A stretch of DNA of 64,000 nucleotides from positions 178,006-242,005 of the forward strand of contig DKWV01000001.1 of the NCBI GenBank assembly GCA_002491905.1. Reading direction: 5' to 3'. Numbering within the stretch: the first letter of the stretch is position 1; every line of letters begins with the position of its first letter. The notes under the pieces were generated by a model. It had not been told where the DNA came from. It saw only the letters and a program-made list of their open reading frames with translations, and made no database searches. Origin of the DNA: Lachnospiraceae bacterium UBA7143 (GTDB taxonomy: Bacteria; Bacillota; Clostridia; Lachnospirales; Lachnospiraceae). Shown here one piece after another: positions 32,865 to 41,160 of this stretch. Made by a program: the position numbers and the translations under genes.

Positions 32865-33899
32865 TTACGCAGACGGCCTATCCTGGTCTCCATCGCCTTT
32901 CATAATAATCGGCTTTATCCCTTTTTCCCAGAAAATCCCAATATTAACATTCTTTCTGCAGAAAGGAGAAAAATAATCCGGAATGATATTCGCAGAATCC
33001 TTCGCTTTCCTGCTGAACCCTGCACGATACAGGATATCATCCGCTATACCGAACACATACATATCCGTATATTCATAATGGTTTGCCTTCATAAGCTGCC
33101 GAAGCTGCGTCCCCGCATACGCCAGAAGCTCCTCGTCTCCCACAAAATCAATCAGCCGTAATACGACACTCTCATCCTGTTTCTGTTCTCTGGCAATCAA
33201 AAAAGAGTGTGTCTTCTCCCCTTCCCTCCACAACTGGTAAACCAGGTACTGATACTTAGGATTTTCAAAATACCTGTGCACCATGTATTCGGGAGATTTA
33301 TGTATCTTCTCTTCCCTTCTTTCCGGGAAATAATCCGCCAGAAACTGTTCTTTGTCCGTCACTCTCTGTAAGGTAATTAAAACACTGCTTTCCCGATAAT
33401 CCGTATTCAGTTCTGTCCTGTCCGCAATATATGCAATCCTGTTTTCGCATTCCTCATTCAGCATATAAAAGTGCTGCAGATCCCCCGTCTCAAATCCCAA
33501 ATATTTATAAATATTCCGGGTGCTTTCATTCATTCCGCTGGTAAAAATATGGCGGCATCTTCCATTTTCCATCAGGTAGTACAACATACCGACACCTGCA
33601 AACATCCGCCCGTTATACAGCGCTTTCCACATTACCGTAAAGACATCCCGCTGCTCGCCGCCATAAGGTATATATCCCAACGTTCCCTCAATGTCATTGC
33701 TGCCATTTAACAGAAGGACAAAGCAGACCTCCTCCCCGCGGCAGAATTCATACTCGAAAAAGGCCCTGTCATTGGCAAGAATATGATTTTCCTTCCAATG
33801 CTGCTTAAAAAACAGCATAATATCAGCTATATCCGATTTTTTCGCAAATCTGATCGTATATCCTGTCTCATCCAAAACCTCTTTGATTCCCTGTTCCAT
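32865..33899 (-). CDS. GNAT-fold acyltransferase-like protein, probably tandem GNAT
   Basis: A 344-residue soluble protein. Residues 14-155 have the GNAT pattern (YTIRFAKKSDIADIM at strand 1; TRNIYKYLGFETGD near the acyl-CoA end). The second half may be a diverged second GNAT lobe. Enzymes of this kind N-acetylate amino sugars on the way to legionaminic or pseudaminic acids (PseH/LegH role), but no specific marker is visible. The start overlaps the NeuA gene by 32 bases, and the stop lies 55 bases from the ABC exporter start. Place in the nonulosonic acid block supports a sugar acyltransferase; confidence in the exact role is low. Confidence 0.6.
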   Translation of the reverse strand: MEQGIKEVLDETGYTIRFAKKSDIADIMLFFKQHWKENHILANDRAFFEYEFCRGEEVCFVLLLNGSNDIEGTLGYIPYGGEQRDVFTVMWKALYNGRMFAGVGMLYYLMENGRCRHIFTSGMNESTRNIYKYLGFETGDLQHFYMLNEECENRIAYIADRTELNTDYRESSVLITLQRVTDKEQFLADYFPERREEKIHKSPEYMVHRYFENPKYQYLVYQLWREGEKTHSFLIAREQKQDESVVLRLIDFVGDEELLAYAGTQLRQLMKANHYEYTDMYVFGIADDILYRAGFSRKAKDSANIIPDYFSPFCRKNVNIGIFWEKGIKPIIMKGDGDQDRPSA

Positions 33900-34605
33900 T
33901 TTCCTCCATCCCGAAGCTTCTGACGCCTTCCGCCATATAGCATTCCGCTATTTTAAAATCAAATTCCGTATCAACATCAACCGACCGTTCCGCCGGCATA
34001 ATGTACGCATAAGATTTGTGCCGCAGCATCTGCGGCTGATCCAGCTCCGCCCTGTTTACCAGATATACTGCGCCGTTTAACCGATAGTACTTCGGGAGAT
34101 CCTGCCTCCTTACGTCACAGTAATTCTCCCGTCTGAAATTGTCCATGCACAGATCCTCCCCCAGCGTATTGCTCCACAGAGGGGAGTGTTCCATCTCACA
34201 CACGGACACAACCGAATTTGCGCCCTTTTCTTCCATCAGCGCAAAACTGTTCCTGATATCGGATACTGTCCGCAGAGGGGACGTAGGCTGCAGCAGCATG
34301 ATACGGTCAAAATATTCGCCCCGCTCCTCAAATTTATATATTACCTCCCTGACCACATCCCAGGAACCGGCAGTATCCCCCGATGTTTCTTCCGATCTGA
34401 GAAAGGAGGCATCTGCCCCGAACTTTTCGGCAATCGCCGCATATTCCAATGAATCCGTTGAGACAAAAACCCTGTCGAAGCAGCCGCTCTGTAACGCGCA
34501 CTCCACAGAGTACGCAAGCAGCGGTTTCCCGCACAGCTTTCTGATATTTTTATCCCGCAGTCCCTTGGAGCCGCTTCTGGCCGTTATAATCGCAATATTT
34601 CCCAT
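33868..34605 (-). CDS. neuA: CMP-nonulosonic acid synthetase (NeuA-like), set A
   Basis: A 245-residue cytidylyltransferase. IAIITARSGSKGLRDKNIRK is the CTP-binding loop, FVSTDSLEYA follows, LLQPTSPLRTVSDI is the hallmark of the family, and DVDTEFDFKIAE carries the metal-binding acidic residues near the C-terminus. It activates sialic/legionaminic acid as CMP-sugar. It is the classical type, unlike the three IPIK-type paralogues. GGAG lies about nine bases upstream. Operon neighbours are the radical SAM enzyme and the GNAT protein. Confidence 0.9.
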   Translation of the reverse strand: MGNIAIITARSGSKGLRDKNIRKLCGKPLLAYSVECALQSGCFDRVFVSTDSLEYAAIAEKFGADASFLRSEETSGDTAGSWDVVREVIYKFEERGEYFDRIMLLQPTSPLRTVSDIRNSFALMEEKGANSVVSVCEMEHSPLWSNTLGEDLCMDNFRRENYCDVRRQDLPKYYRLNGAVYLVNRAELDQPQMLRHKSYAYIMPAERSVDVDTEFDFKIAECYMAEGVRSFGMEENGTGNQRGFG

Positions 34606-34643
34606 CCGCTCTTTCTCCGAAAATATATTATCCGCAAGCCATA

Positions 34644-35714
34644 TCAGATAAAAGGATCAAAATATCTGGGCATCGTCTGGTTAATGTGGTTGATGATGTT
34701 ATTATAAGCCATTGCACGGCAGTTTTTGCACTCGCCTCTCTGCCACTTTTCATTGGAAAGCGCTTTGACTTTCTGATGTCTGGGCGAGTTCCACATCTCC
34801 TGAAGCGTCATTTCATTCAGATCCCCTATGCAGAACTCCTCCTTGTCAATCTCGACAATGTTCGGATATACCTTTCCGTCCGTGCTGACATTCGCAATCA
34901 TGCCAAACTGATTCGTCCAGCATTTATTCACAAATTCGGGGAGTTTCCTGTAATTGAAAATAGACTTCAGGTTTGTAAAGTTATCATCACATCCTTCGCA
35001 CTCCTGAATTTCCTTTTTCAGATAGTCTTCCTCCTCTTTCGTCAGCCCCTGTCCGTTATCCTCATAGTCCCGCACAATCTTAAACAGCGCATAGTCAAAT
35101 TCCCGCTCCTTGATAATCCGCAGGAAATCTTTGACGCACTTGTAATTTTTGTTCGTCAGCACAATCCGGGAGCCGATCACCGGGCTGTTCTCCCCGTGGT
35201 ACGCTTTGATCTTTGCCGGTACTGAAAGCGCCTTCTCCATATTGTCCGTGCCTGTAATCACACGGAAGGTTTCGTCGTCGATACCCGGCACGGAAATGGC
35301 AATATAGTTAAACTTGTCCGCAATCGGAATCAGCCCCACTTCCTCAAAGGCGGTGGCGTTCGTGATCATCGAACATTCTACGCCATTGTCATAGAGTTTT
35401 GTAATATAATCCGCTATGCCAGGATAGAGGGTCGGCTCCCCGCCGCCCGAAAAGTACACCGCCCGTATATTCATCGCAATAATGGAATCAACCAGCCTGT
35501 CCATCACCTCTTTGGACAGACTCGCCCGGTTTTCGTTCCGCTCCTTGTAGGAGCAGTGGATGCAGCTATGGTTACAGACCGCTGTCGGATGCACCTCTAT
35601 CGCAACCGGCGTAAAATCTTCCTTTCCTTTGCTGATATCCTCCAACATCTTTCCGTAATGGAACAATATCTTTGACGAATTTAAAAAATCACGTGATAAT
35701 GCAATATCCTTCAT
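34644..35714 (-). CDS. Radical SAM enzyme with SPASM-like C-terminus
   Basis: A 356-residue protein. The iron-sulphur motif CNHSCIHC (Cys47, 51, 54) is followed by YFSGGGEPTLYP, the SAM-binding glycine motif. A cysteine-containing C-terminal region (CWTNQFGMIANVSTDGKVYP, EEFCIGDLNEMTLQEMW, ECKNCR) fits a SPASM-type auxiliary-cluster domain. It probably carries out a radical change on a sugar or nucleotide sugar, as it lies between a CBS-nucleotidyltransferase and NeuA. The substrate is unknown; a peptide maturase role is less likely because no precursor peptide is seen. GGAGGAG ahead of the ATG at 35712-35714 supports this start over one at 35735. Confidence 0.8.
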   Translation of the reverse strand: MKDIALSRDFLNSSKILFHYGKMLEDISKGKEDFTPVAIEVHPTAVCNHSCIHCSYKERNENRASLSKEVMDRLVDSIIAMNIRAVYFSGGGEPTLYPGIADYITKLYDNGVECSMITNATAFEEVGLIPIADKFNYIAISVPGIDDETFRVITGTDNMEKALSVPAKIKAYHGENSPVIGSRIVLTNKNYKCVKDFLRIIKEREFDYALFKIVRDYEDNGQGLTKEEEDYLKKEIQECEGCDDNFTNLKSIFNYRKLPEFVNKCWTNQFGMIANVSTDGKVYPNIVEIDKEEFCIGDLNEMTLQEMWNSPRHQKVKALSNEKWQRGECKNCRAMAYNNIINHINQTMPRYFDPFI

Positions 35715-35727
35715 GCGCTCCTCCGAT

Positions 35728-36789
35728 CTAACCATTCAGTTTCAGTGCGGTGTAAGTTTTCTCCAGCTCCTCCATCTGCCCGGTATCCAGCCACTGCTCT
35801 TCCTCTATCAGATAAATTCCCACCTTTTCTTTCTTTCTGATACACTCGCCGATCAGTTCCGTCATATCCACAAACGTGTCCTGCGGTATCATCTCCAAAA
35901 ATCTTTCATTGATCACATACAGGCCGGTGTTTATGTTGTAGGATAATACCGGTTTCTCCTGCATATTGCAGACATAACCTTCCGCATCCCCCTCGACGGT
36001 CCCGTAAGGCATCTGATACTTTTTATGCGCGCAGACCAGTGTGATGATGCACTTCTTGCGAACATGTTCCTCCAGAATCGCCTGGTAATCGGCATCTATC
36101 AGAATATCGCAGTTAGAAACAAAAAAATCGCCGGCAGCCTTTCCCTGCACCAGCTTCAGCCCGCCAGCGGTTCCCAGAAACTTTTCTTCCTCCACAAACT
36201 GAATATTATATTTCATCTCATTATCCGCAAAATATGCCTTGATAAAATTCTTTTTGTAATTGACAATCATATAGAACCGGTTGCAGCCGTACTTCTGGAA
36301 TCTCATAATGATTCGTTCCGTGACCGTCTTTTCTCCAAGGGGAATCAACGGTTTGGGAAGAATATCCGTAAACGGTTTCAGTCTCTGTCCCTTTCCGCCC
36401 GCCATGATTACCACAGGCACATCCAGCCCGTCGTTTGCTTCCTCCGCATCCTCCTCATCCGGATACCGCAGGAAAAGTATGTCCATGATCCGGCGGTCAC
36501 GGTCCACGACAGGCAGCGCCGTTATACTGCGCCTGATCATAATGTCTTTCGCCTGATCCCTGTCTTCCGGATAAACAAACACAGGAGAATAGTGTGCAGC
36601 CTGCGACACCTCCCCCTCTATATCACCTCCGGCAAGTATATATCTTCTGATATCCCCGTCTGTCACTGTCGCAAGCAGACGGCCGCCCTTGCAGACAAAG
36701 ACAAGGCCTCTCGCATTGACAGCGATTTTTTCCATGACCTCTTTGATGGAATTTTCCTCTTCCACCATAAAAATTTCCAGATTTTTCAT
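35728..36789 (-). CDS. CBS-domain sugar nucleotidyltransferase (PtmE/LegE-like)
   Basis: A 353-residue protein. Two CBS motifs occupy residues 8-115 (VTDGDIRRYI; ALPVVDRDRRIMDIL). A nucleotidyltransferase domain follows from 124: VVIMAGGKGQRLKPFTDILP, KPLIPLGEKTV, SNCDILIDADY (metal Asp) and VDMTELI. PtmE of Campylobacter, which makes GDP-GlcN for legionaminic acid, has this same order of domains. If the match holds, the NeuB set A product could be a legionaminic-type acid starting from a GDP-sugar, but no 4,6-dehydratase or aminotransferase is in the window. A likely promoter at 36828-36856 lies just upstream. Confidence 0.82.
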   Translation of the reverse strand: MKNLEIFMVEEENSIKEVMEKIAVNARGLVFVCKGGRLLATVTDGDIRRYILAGGDIEGEVSQAAHYSPVFVYPEDRDQAKDIMIRRSITALPVVDRDRRIMDILFLRYPDEEDAEEANDGLDVPVVIMAGGKGQRLKPFTDILPKPLIPLGEKTVTERIIMRFQKYGCNRFYMIVNYKKNFIKAYFADNEMKYNIQFVEEEKFLGTAGGLKLVQGKAAGDFFVSNCDILIDADYQAILEEHVRKKCIITLVCAHKKYQMPYGTVEGDAEGYVCNMQEKPVLSYNINTGLYVINERFLEMIPQDTFVDMTELIGECIRKKEKVGIYLIEEEQWLDTGQMEELEKTYTALKLNG

Positions 36790-36827
36790 TCTTATTCTCT
36801 CTTATAGGCCCCTTTTCCTTTCCATTA

Positions 36828-36856
36828 ATAATCCCATCTTCCTTTCATTCTGTCAA
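36828..36856 (-). promoter_or_regulatory. Likely sigma-A promoter ahead of the CBS-nucleotidyltransferase
   Basis: On the minus strand a perfect TTGACA (36851-36856), a 17-base spacer and GATTAT (36828-36833, two mismatches to TATAAT). It lies in the 87-base gap after the preceding stop codon, the right place for an internal promoter of the long leftward operon. Confidence 0.5.
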
Positions 36857-36876
36857 GAATAATCTGCCCATACCGC

Positions 36877-38196
36877 TTATAGAAGATCCAGAATAAACTC
36901 CGCAAAATCCACTCTTCTTTCCAGTTCGGGAAGCGTCCGCTCCGATTCCGCGTTCACGGAAAGCGCCAGTTTTTCTTTAAACTCCCGGATCTGCTCTTTG
37001 GTCCACTTATCCTGCATGGAAAAGCTCGGATAGGTCACGCTGTCAGTCTGCAGCCATTCGACCCATCTCGCAACCGAAGATACATCGCCATAGATTACCA
37101 GATCCGCCGCCCCGATTATGGCACGCAGGGGTTCTTCCGCAATACGGCACCCCTCATACTCTTCCAGAAATCGGTTTTCATCCAGATTTGATTTCGGGTG
37201 CAGCGACACCAGCGCTTCGCCATAATATTCCAATACGCTCTGTACAATCAACCCTTTATTATACAAATCATTTTCCCGGGACCACTGCTGTAATCTCTCG
37301 GAAAAAGCGATAACAACTGTCATCTTCCCATGCAGGCCATACTTACGGGACAAATTCTCCTTGATCTGTTTTCTGTTCCGATACCCTTCTATAATAACTC
37401 CGTCTTCCACCGACTCCGTCAGAAACAGTCTGCCTTTTGTATTGTCCCGTCCCAGCTCCCTTTCGATCTCATCATACTGTTCCGGATACGCCGTACAGAC
37501 TATATCCGCCAAACTCCCCTGCACCCAGGGATTCGGAACATAATAACCCATCAGGCGGTCCATAATTTCAGCGAAGGGCTGCCTATAAAACACCCGTTCT
37601 TCCCCACTGCATCTTTCTGCCCTGGGGCTGATATGCCTCACAATTTTCGCCGATACGGGAAGCGCCTCTCCCTTTTTCAATCGGAATCCGTTTGTCGGAT
37701 TGGACAAAACACCGGCTATGCTGGAAAAACAGATCGGCGCTATGACTGTCTTTATTTGTTTTCTTTTCGCATAAAAAATAAAAAATTTCTCAAGCTCAGA
37801 TTTGTTGTCCGCATAGAGCAGTATAATCGCCGGCCTTTCGCTCTTTATAATATCCCGCGCGCCGTGCTTCCCCCTTCTGTTAGCCGCCGCAATTCTGAGG
37901 GTATTGCCAACAGCCTTCCCAAGTGAGATCCAGAGGCTGTCCCTCTGATACTGATAATTTCGATCTGCCTGTTCCCGCTCTCCCGCTCCGTTCTTTTCAC
38001 CGAAATCAACCAGAGCGAAACGGTCCATTCCCATTTTTTGAACTTTCTCTTCAACAACCTTTATCTGCACCCTGGGGTGGCACACCATGACAAACCTTAT
38101 TTCTTTCCTGTTATGCAGGCTTTCTGCCAACGACAAAAAACCATTTGCCGCCGTATCGCTGTTGGCAACCATCAGAATCGTCTTCTTATTTTCCAT
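36877..38196 (-). CDS. Putative GT-B glycosyltransferase of the nonulosonic acid block
   Basis: A 439-residue soluble protein without membrane helices. The N-terminal half starts KKTILMVANSDTAANGFLSL (Rossmann-like). In the second half, ALVSLHPKSNLDENRFLEE and later IYGDVSSVARWVEWLQ look like the His-Pro and Ser motifs of CMP-sugar-using GT-B enzymes (capsule or sialyltransferase-like). I do not recognise the family. Its start overlaps the set B NeuA gene by 11 bases, which suggests that it uses that CMP-sugar. Alternatively it could be a hydrolysing epimerase relative. Confidence 0.6.
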   Translation of the reverse strand: MENKKTILMVANSDTAANGFLSLAESLHNRKEIRFVMVCHPRVQIKVVEEKVQKMGMDRFALVDFGEKNGAGEREQADRNYQYQRDSLWISLGKAVGNTLRIAAANRRGKHGARDIIKSERPAIILLYADNKSELEKFFIFYAKRKQIKTVIAPICFSSIAGVLSNPTNGFRLKKGEALPVSAKIVRHISPRAERCSGEERVFYRQPFAEIMDRLMGYYVPNPWVQGSLADIVCTAYPEQYDEIERELGRDNTKGRLFLTESVEDGVIIEGYRNRKQIKENLSRKYGLHGKMTVVIAFSERLQQWSRENDLYNKGLIVQSVLEYYGEALVSLHPKSNLDENRFLEEYEGCRIAEEPLRAIIGAADLVIYGDVSSVARWVEWLQTDSVTYPSFSMQDKWTKEQIREFKEKLALSVNAESERTLPELERRVDFAEFILDLL

Positions 38197-38896
38197 CCGA
38201 CTCCCTTTCCATCAGCCACTCCGTCAACTCCATATCATACCGGGTATCAATATTCATGGAACGCTCCGCGGGCATCACATAAATGACCGGCTCATCGCTG
38301 ATCACCAGTTCGGACGCAAGCAGATACTGCACATCCGTAATAAAGACAGCGCCGTTTCTCACATACAGCTCGGGCAGATCCTGTCTCCGTTTCCCCTTGT
38401 TGTGGTCCGGGTGCAGCGCAATGCCCATGTCGTCCTTCCGGTGGTAGGAATTGTACTCGCTGACGCTCTCCTCCCTGTAGCAGCTTACAAGGGATGTCCC
38501 CCGTTTCCTGTCATACAGCGCAACGGCGCCGATAATATCCTCCCCGCGTCTAAGCGGCGAAGTTGGCTGCAGCAGGACGATATCGTCATAGGATTCTCCC
38601 TGCTCCCGGTAAAAATTTACCGCATGGATCATCAGATCCGCGCTTTTCGATTTGTCCGTGGAGAGTTCTGCCGGCCGGATAAAAGGCACCTCCGCTCCAC
38701 ATTCCCTCGCGACAGCGGCAATTTCCCCGGAGTCCGTCGATACGATCACCCGGTCAACCGCCCCCGCCTCCTTGGCCTCCTTGGCCGCCTGAATGGAATA
38801 GTAAATCAACGGATGTCCCGCCACGGGATATATATTCTTTTTCGGAATTCCTTTCGATCCTCCCCTCGCGGGAATAATCGCCAGTCTCTTTCTCAT
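38186..38896 (-). CDS. neuA: CMP-nonulosonic acid synthetase (NeuA-like), set B
   Basis: A 236-residue enzyme with the classical CTP loop LAIIPARGGSKGIPKKNIYP, STDSGEIAAVA, LLQPTSPLRRGEDI and NIDTRYDMELTE. It converts a nonulosonic acid to its CMP form. It belongs with set B, lying 27 bases after the NeuC-like stop. It is clearly distinct from the set A enzyme at 33868-34605, although both share the ENGxVYxxNxA-type region (YVRNGAVFITD here). GAGG lies 13 bases from the ATG, a longish spacing. Confidence 0.9.
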   Translation of the reverse strand: MRKRLAIIPARGGSKGIPKKNIYPVAGHPLIYYSIQAAKEAKEAGAVDRVIVSTDSGEIAAVARECGAEVPFIRPAELSTDKSKSADLMIHAVNFYREQGESYDDIVLLQPTSPLRRGEDIIGAVALYDRKRGTSLVSCYREESVSEYNSYHRKDDMGIALHPDHNKGKRRQDLPELYVRNGAVFITDVQYLLASELVISDEPVIYVMPAERSMNIDTRYDMELTEWLMERESDGK

Positions 38897-38923
38897 ACGC
38901 GCAGCATTTCCTCTTTCCTAATA

Positions 38924-40075
38924 TTAGTATGTCATTCTCTTATGGATGGACAGCTCCACCTTTGCAAGATAATCCGCAATGATCTCTCCCGCGTTTCCTT
39001 TGCCGAAAATCGTTTCCGATTCGTATCTGCCGTGGGCAATCTGCTGATCCAGACACCTTGCGATTTCCTCCGTGTCATAGTCCGCCAGCACGACGTTACT
39101 CCCGTGTTCCCTTCCCTCCTGCCTGTCCCCGACAATAACCGCAGGCGTTCCGAGAAAAGAAGCTTCCCTGATAAAGGAGCTGCTGTTTCCCACAGCACAG
39201 ACGGCATTTTTTAAAATGCAGTTATAAATTTCCGGCGGGAAATTCTTACAATACGCGAAGTTGGCGCCGCTGTTATTTTCCCGGAAAATGCGGATACCCC
39301 TTGACACCAGATCGCTTCCGGCGTCAATGTTCGGCCACATCACTATCTTCTGTTCTTTCCTGTCTTTCAGCGCCGCAAGCGTTTTTTCCACCTGTGCGCG
39401 CCCTTCCTCCGGCGTCGTCGTCACCGGATGCTGCATCATCAGTATATACGGTTTTGTAAAATCAATCCGATATCCCACGCCGCTGTTATATTCCCGCATC
39501 TTTTCATCGCTGATCGAAAGATCCTGATGGCACAGGGTATCTATGGACGGACAGCCGCTGTTCACTATGCGCTCCGGCTCTTCTCCCATCTTAATCAGCC
39601 GCTCCCTGCTCTGTTCTGTCGACGGAAAATGATAATGCGACAGTTTGGTGATCGCATGTCTCACCAGCTCGTCAATATTGCCGGTAATTTCACCCCCCTG
39701 GATATGAGCCAGCGGAATGTTCAGATACGTCGCTGCAATCGCCGTCGCCATCGTCTCATACCTGTCGGCGACAGTCACGACCACATCCGGCCTGATATCC
39801 TCAAAGACCGTGGATAATTCGATAATACCCAGTCCTGTGGATTTTGCCTGTGTCTCCAGGTTCTCGCCCTCTATCACATAATAAATTTTTCTGGTAGGCG
39901 TAAACCCGTCTTTTTCGATCACGCGGAGCGCATTCCCGAAACGGTCCAGCAAAACGGACGCGCCCACAACAAGCTGCAGTTCCAGATCCGGGTGTGCCTG
40001 TATCGCCTTTAATACATATTTGACACGCCCGTAATTTGCCCTGCTGGCCACTACCACACATACTTTTCTCTTCAT
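38924..40075 (-). CDS. neuC: NeuC/LegG-like hydrolysing 2-epimerase, set B
   Basis: A 383-residue protein: VCVVVASRANYGRVKYVL replaces the usual GTRAEYG signature with SRANYG. Then come VTVADRYETMATA (for GDRYEA), HIQGGEITGNIDELVRHAI and VGNSSSFIREASFLG. The changes at GTR>ASR and GDR>ADR show divergence from set A and may mean another UDP- or GDP-linked substrate. The frame extends to 40111, overlapping NeuB, but the ATG at 40073-40075 begins at the conserved strand; the ribosome site is weak, so coupled translation is likely. It lies between set B NeuB and NeuA. Confidence 0.85.
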   Translation of the reverse strand: MKRKVCVVVASRANYGRVKYVLKAIQAHPDLELQLVVGASVLLDRFGNALRVIEKDGFTPTRKIYYVIEGENLETQAKSTGLGIIELSTVFEDIRPDVVVTVADRYETMATAIAATYLNIPLAHIQGGEITGNIDELVRHAITKLSHYHFPSTEQSRERLIKMGEEPERIVNSGCPSIDTLCHQDLSISDEKMREYNSGVGYRIDFTKPYILMMQHPVTTTPEEGRAQVEKTLAALKDRKEQKIVMWPNIDAGSDLVSRGIRIFRENNSGANFAYCKNFPPEIYNCILKNAVCAVGNSSSFIREASFLGTPAVIVGDRQEGREHGSNVVLADYDTEEIARCLDQQIAHGRYESETIFGKGNAGEIIADYLAKVELSIHKRMTY

Positions 40076-40097
40076 AACTAAACCGTATAGCCCCTTT

Positions 40098-41150
40098 CTA
40101 TTTTGCAGCACTGCCGCCTTCCAGGTCGGACCACTGCAAAGCCTCCCCCTTTTTCAGGTCTTTTGCCGCTCTTTTTCCCAGCGCATCCTCATAATGTTCC
40201 CCGGAGATGCCCTTTAGGGGCTTCTTGAAAGCCACCTTATCAATCGTCAGGGATTCTCCCTTCGCCACGTCCTGTTTCAGATAAATACCCTTTGCAAAGA
40301 TGCGCTTCAGTTCTCTCTGCTCTTCATTCAGGGACGCCTTATCAACCGGCGCATTCCGCATCGCGGTTATCATGCGGATGCCCTCTGTCATTTCCCTAAG
40401 CTGCTCTATCGTTACGGATGCCTTCACATCCGGGCCGAACATATATGGGCTCATTGTCACATGCACCTCTATCATCAGCGCGCCGTTTGCCACCGCAGCC
40501 AGAGAGGGGAATATTGTGCCTGAATGATCCGAAAGCCCAATCGGACAGCCGTATCTCTCCCGCATATCTGTAATCACATTTAACCCGATCTTCTCCGGCG
40601 GGCACGGATACGCAGTCGTACACTGCATCACGGCATAGGGATTCGTCCTAATCAGCTCAATCTGCCGGTCAATGTCCTCATAAGAGCTTAATCCTGTCGA
40701 CAGAAGGATCGGTTTCCCTGTCTTTACCATTTTTTCAACCAGATATTTGTTGTACACCTCTCCGGACCCCAGCTTCCACGCAGGCATACCGATGGCTTCC
40801 AGCATCTCAAATGCCTCCACCGAAAAGACGGAACTTAAGAAGTCCAGCCCTGCCTCTCCTGCATGACGGCGCAGTTCTTCCCACTGTCCGAAAGTAAACT
40901 CCATTCTCTTCCAGTAGTCATATCTGGTCTTATCTTCATAGCTGAACTTCACCCGGAACGGTTCGTCCGGCGTGCTCTCCGCCTCCGCGATATGCGTCTG
41001 GAATTTAATCGCATCGACTCCCGTCCCGGCCACCGCGTCAATAAACGCATGGGCCTGTCCCAGACTGCCGTCATGATTCTGGGATATTTCCGCAATGATA
41101 TATACCCTGTTCTGCAATATCCCTTCCGTAAACCATTTACCGATTTCCAT
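40098..41150 (-). CDS. neuB: NeuB-family nonulosonic acid synthase, set B
   Basis: A 350-residue synthase. VYIIAEISQNHDGSLGQAHA, DAIKFQTHIAEAEST, WKLGSGEVYN, QCTTAYPCPPE, GLSDHSGT and VHVTMSPYMFGPD mark the NeuB barrel. A C-terminal SAF domain starts near residue 285 (FAKGIYLKQDVAKGESL). It departs from set A at several substrate-facing positions (EVHVTM for EKHFTL; HIAEAEST for TFKTENL), so the sugar made is likely different. GAGGA lies seven bases ahead of the ATG. First gene of the NeuB-NeuC-NeuA set B block. Confidence 0.9.
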   Translation of the reverse strand: MEIGKWFTEGILQNRVYIIAEISQNHDGSLGQAHAFIDAVAGTGVDAIKFQTHIAEAESTPDEPFRVKFSYEDKTRYDYWKRMEFTFGQWEELRRHAGEAGLDFLSSVFSVEAFEMLEAIGMPAWKLGSGEVYNKYLVEKMVKTGKPILLSTGLSSYEDIDRQIELIRTNPYAVMQCTTAYPCPPEKIGLNVITDMRERYGCPIGLSDHSGTIFPSLAAVANGALMIEVHVTMSPYMFGPDVKASVTIEQLREMTEGIRMITAMRNAPVDKASLNEEQRELKRIFAKGIYLKQDVAKGESLTIDKVAFKKPLKGISGEHYEDALGKRAAKDLKKGEALQWSDLEGGSAAK

Positions 41151-41160
41151 GCTCCCGTCC

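Noticed and set aside
38186..39214. Long plus-strand open frames over the minus-strand NeuA/NeuC genes and similar antisense frames elsewhere
   Set aside because: They lack ribosome sites and family motifs and lie opposite well-supported genes; they follow from codon bias.
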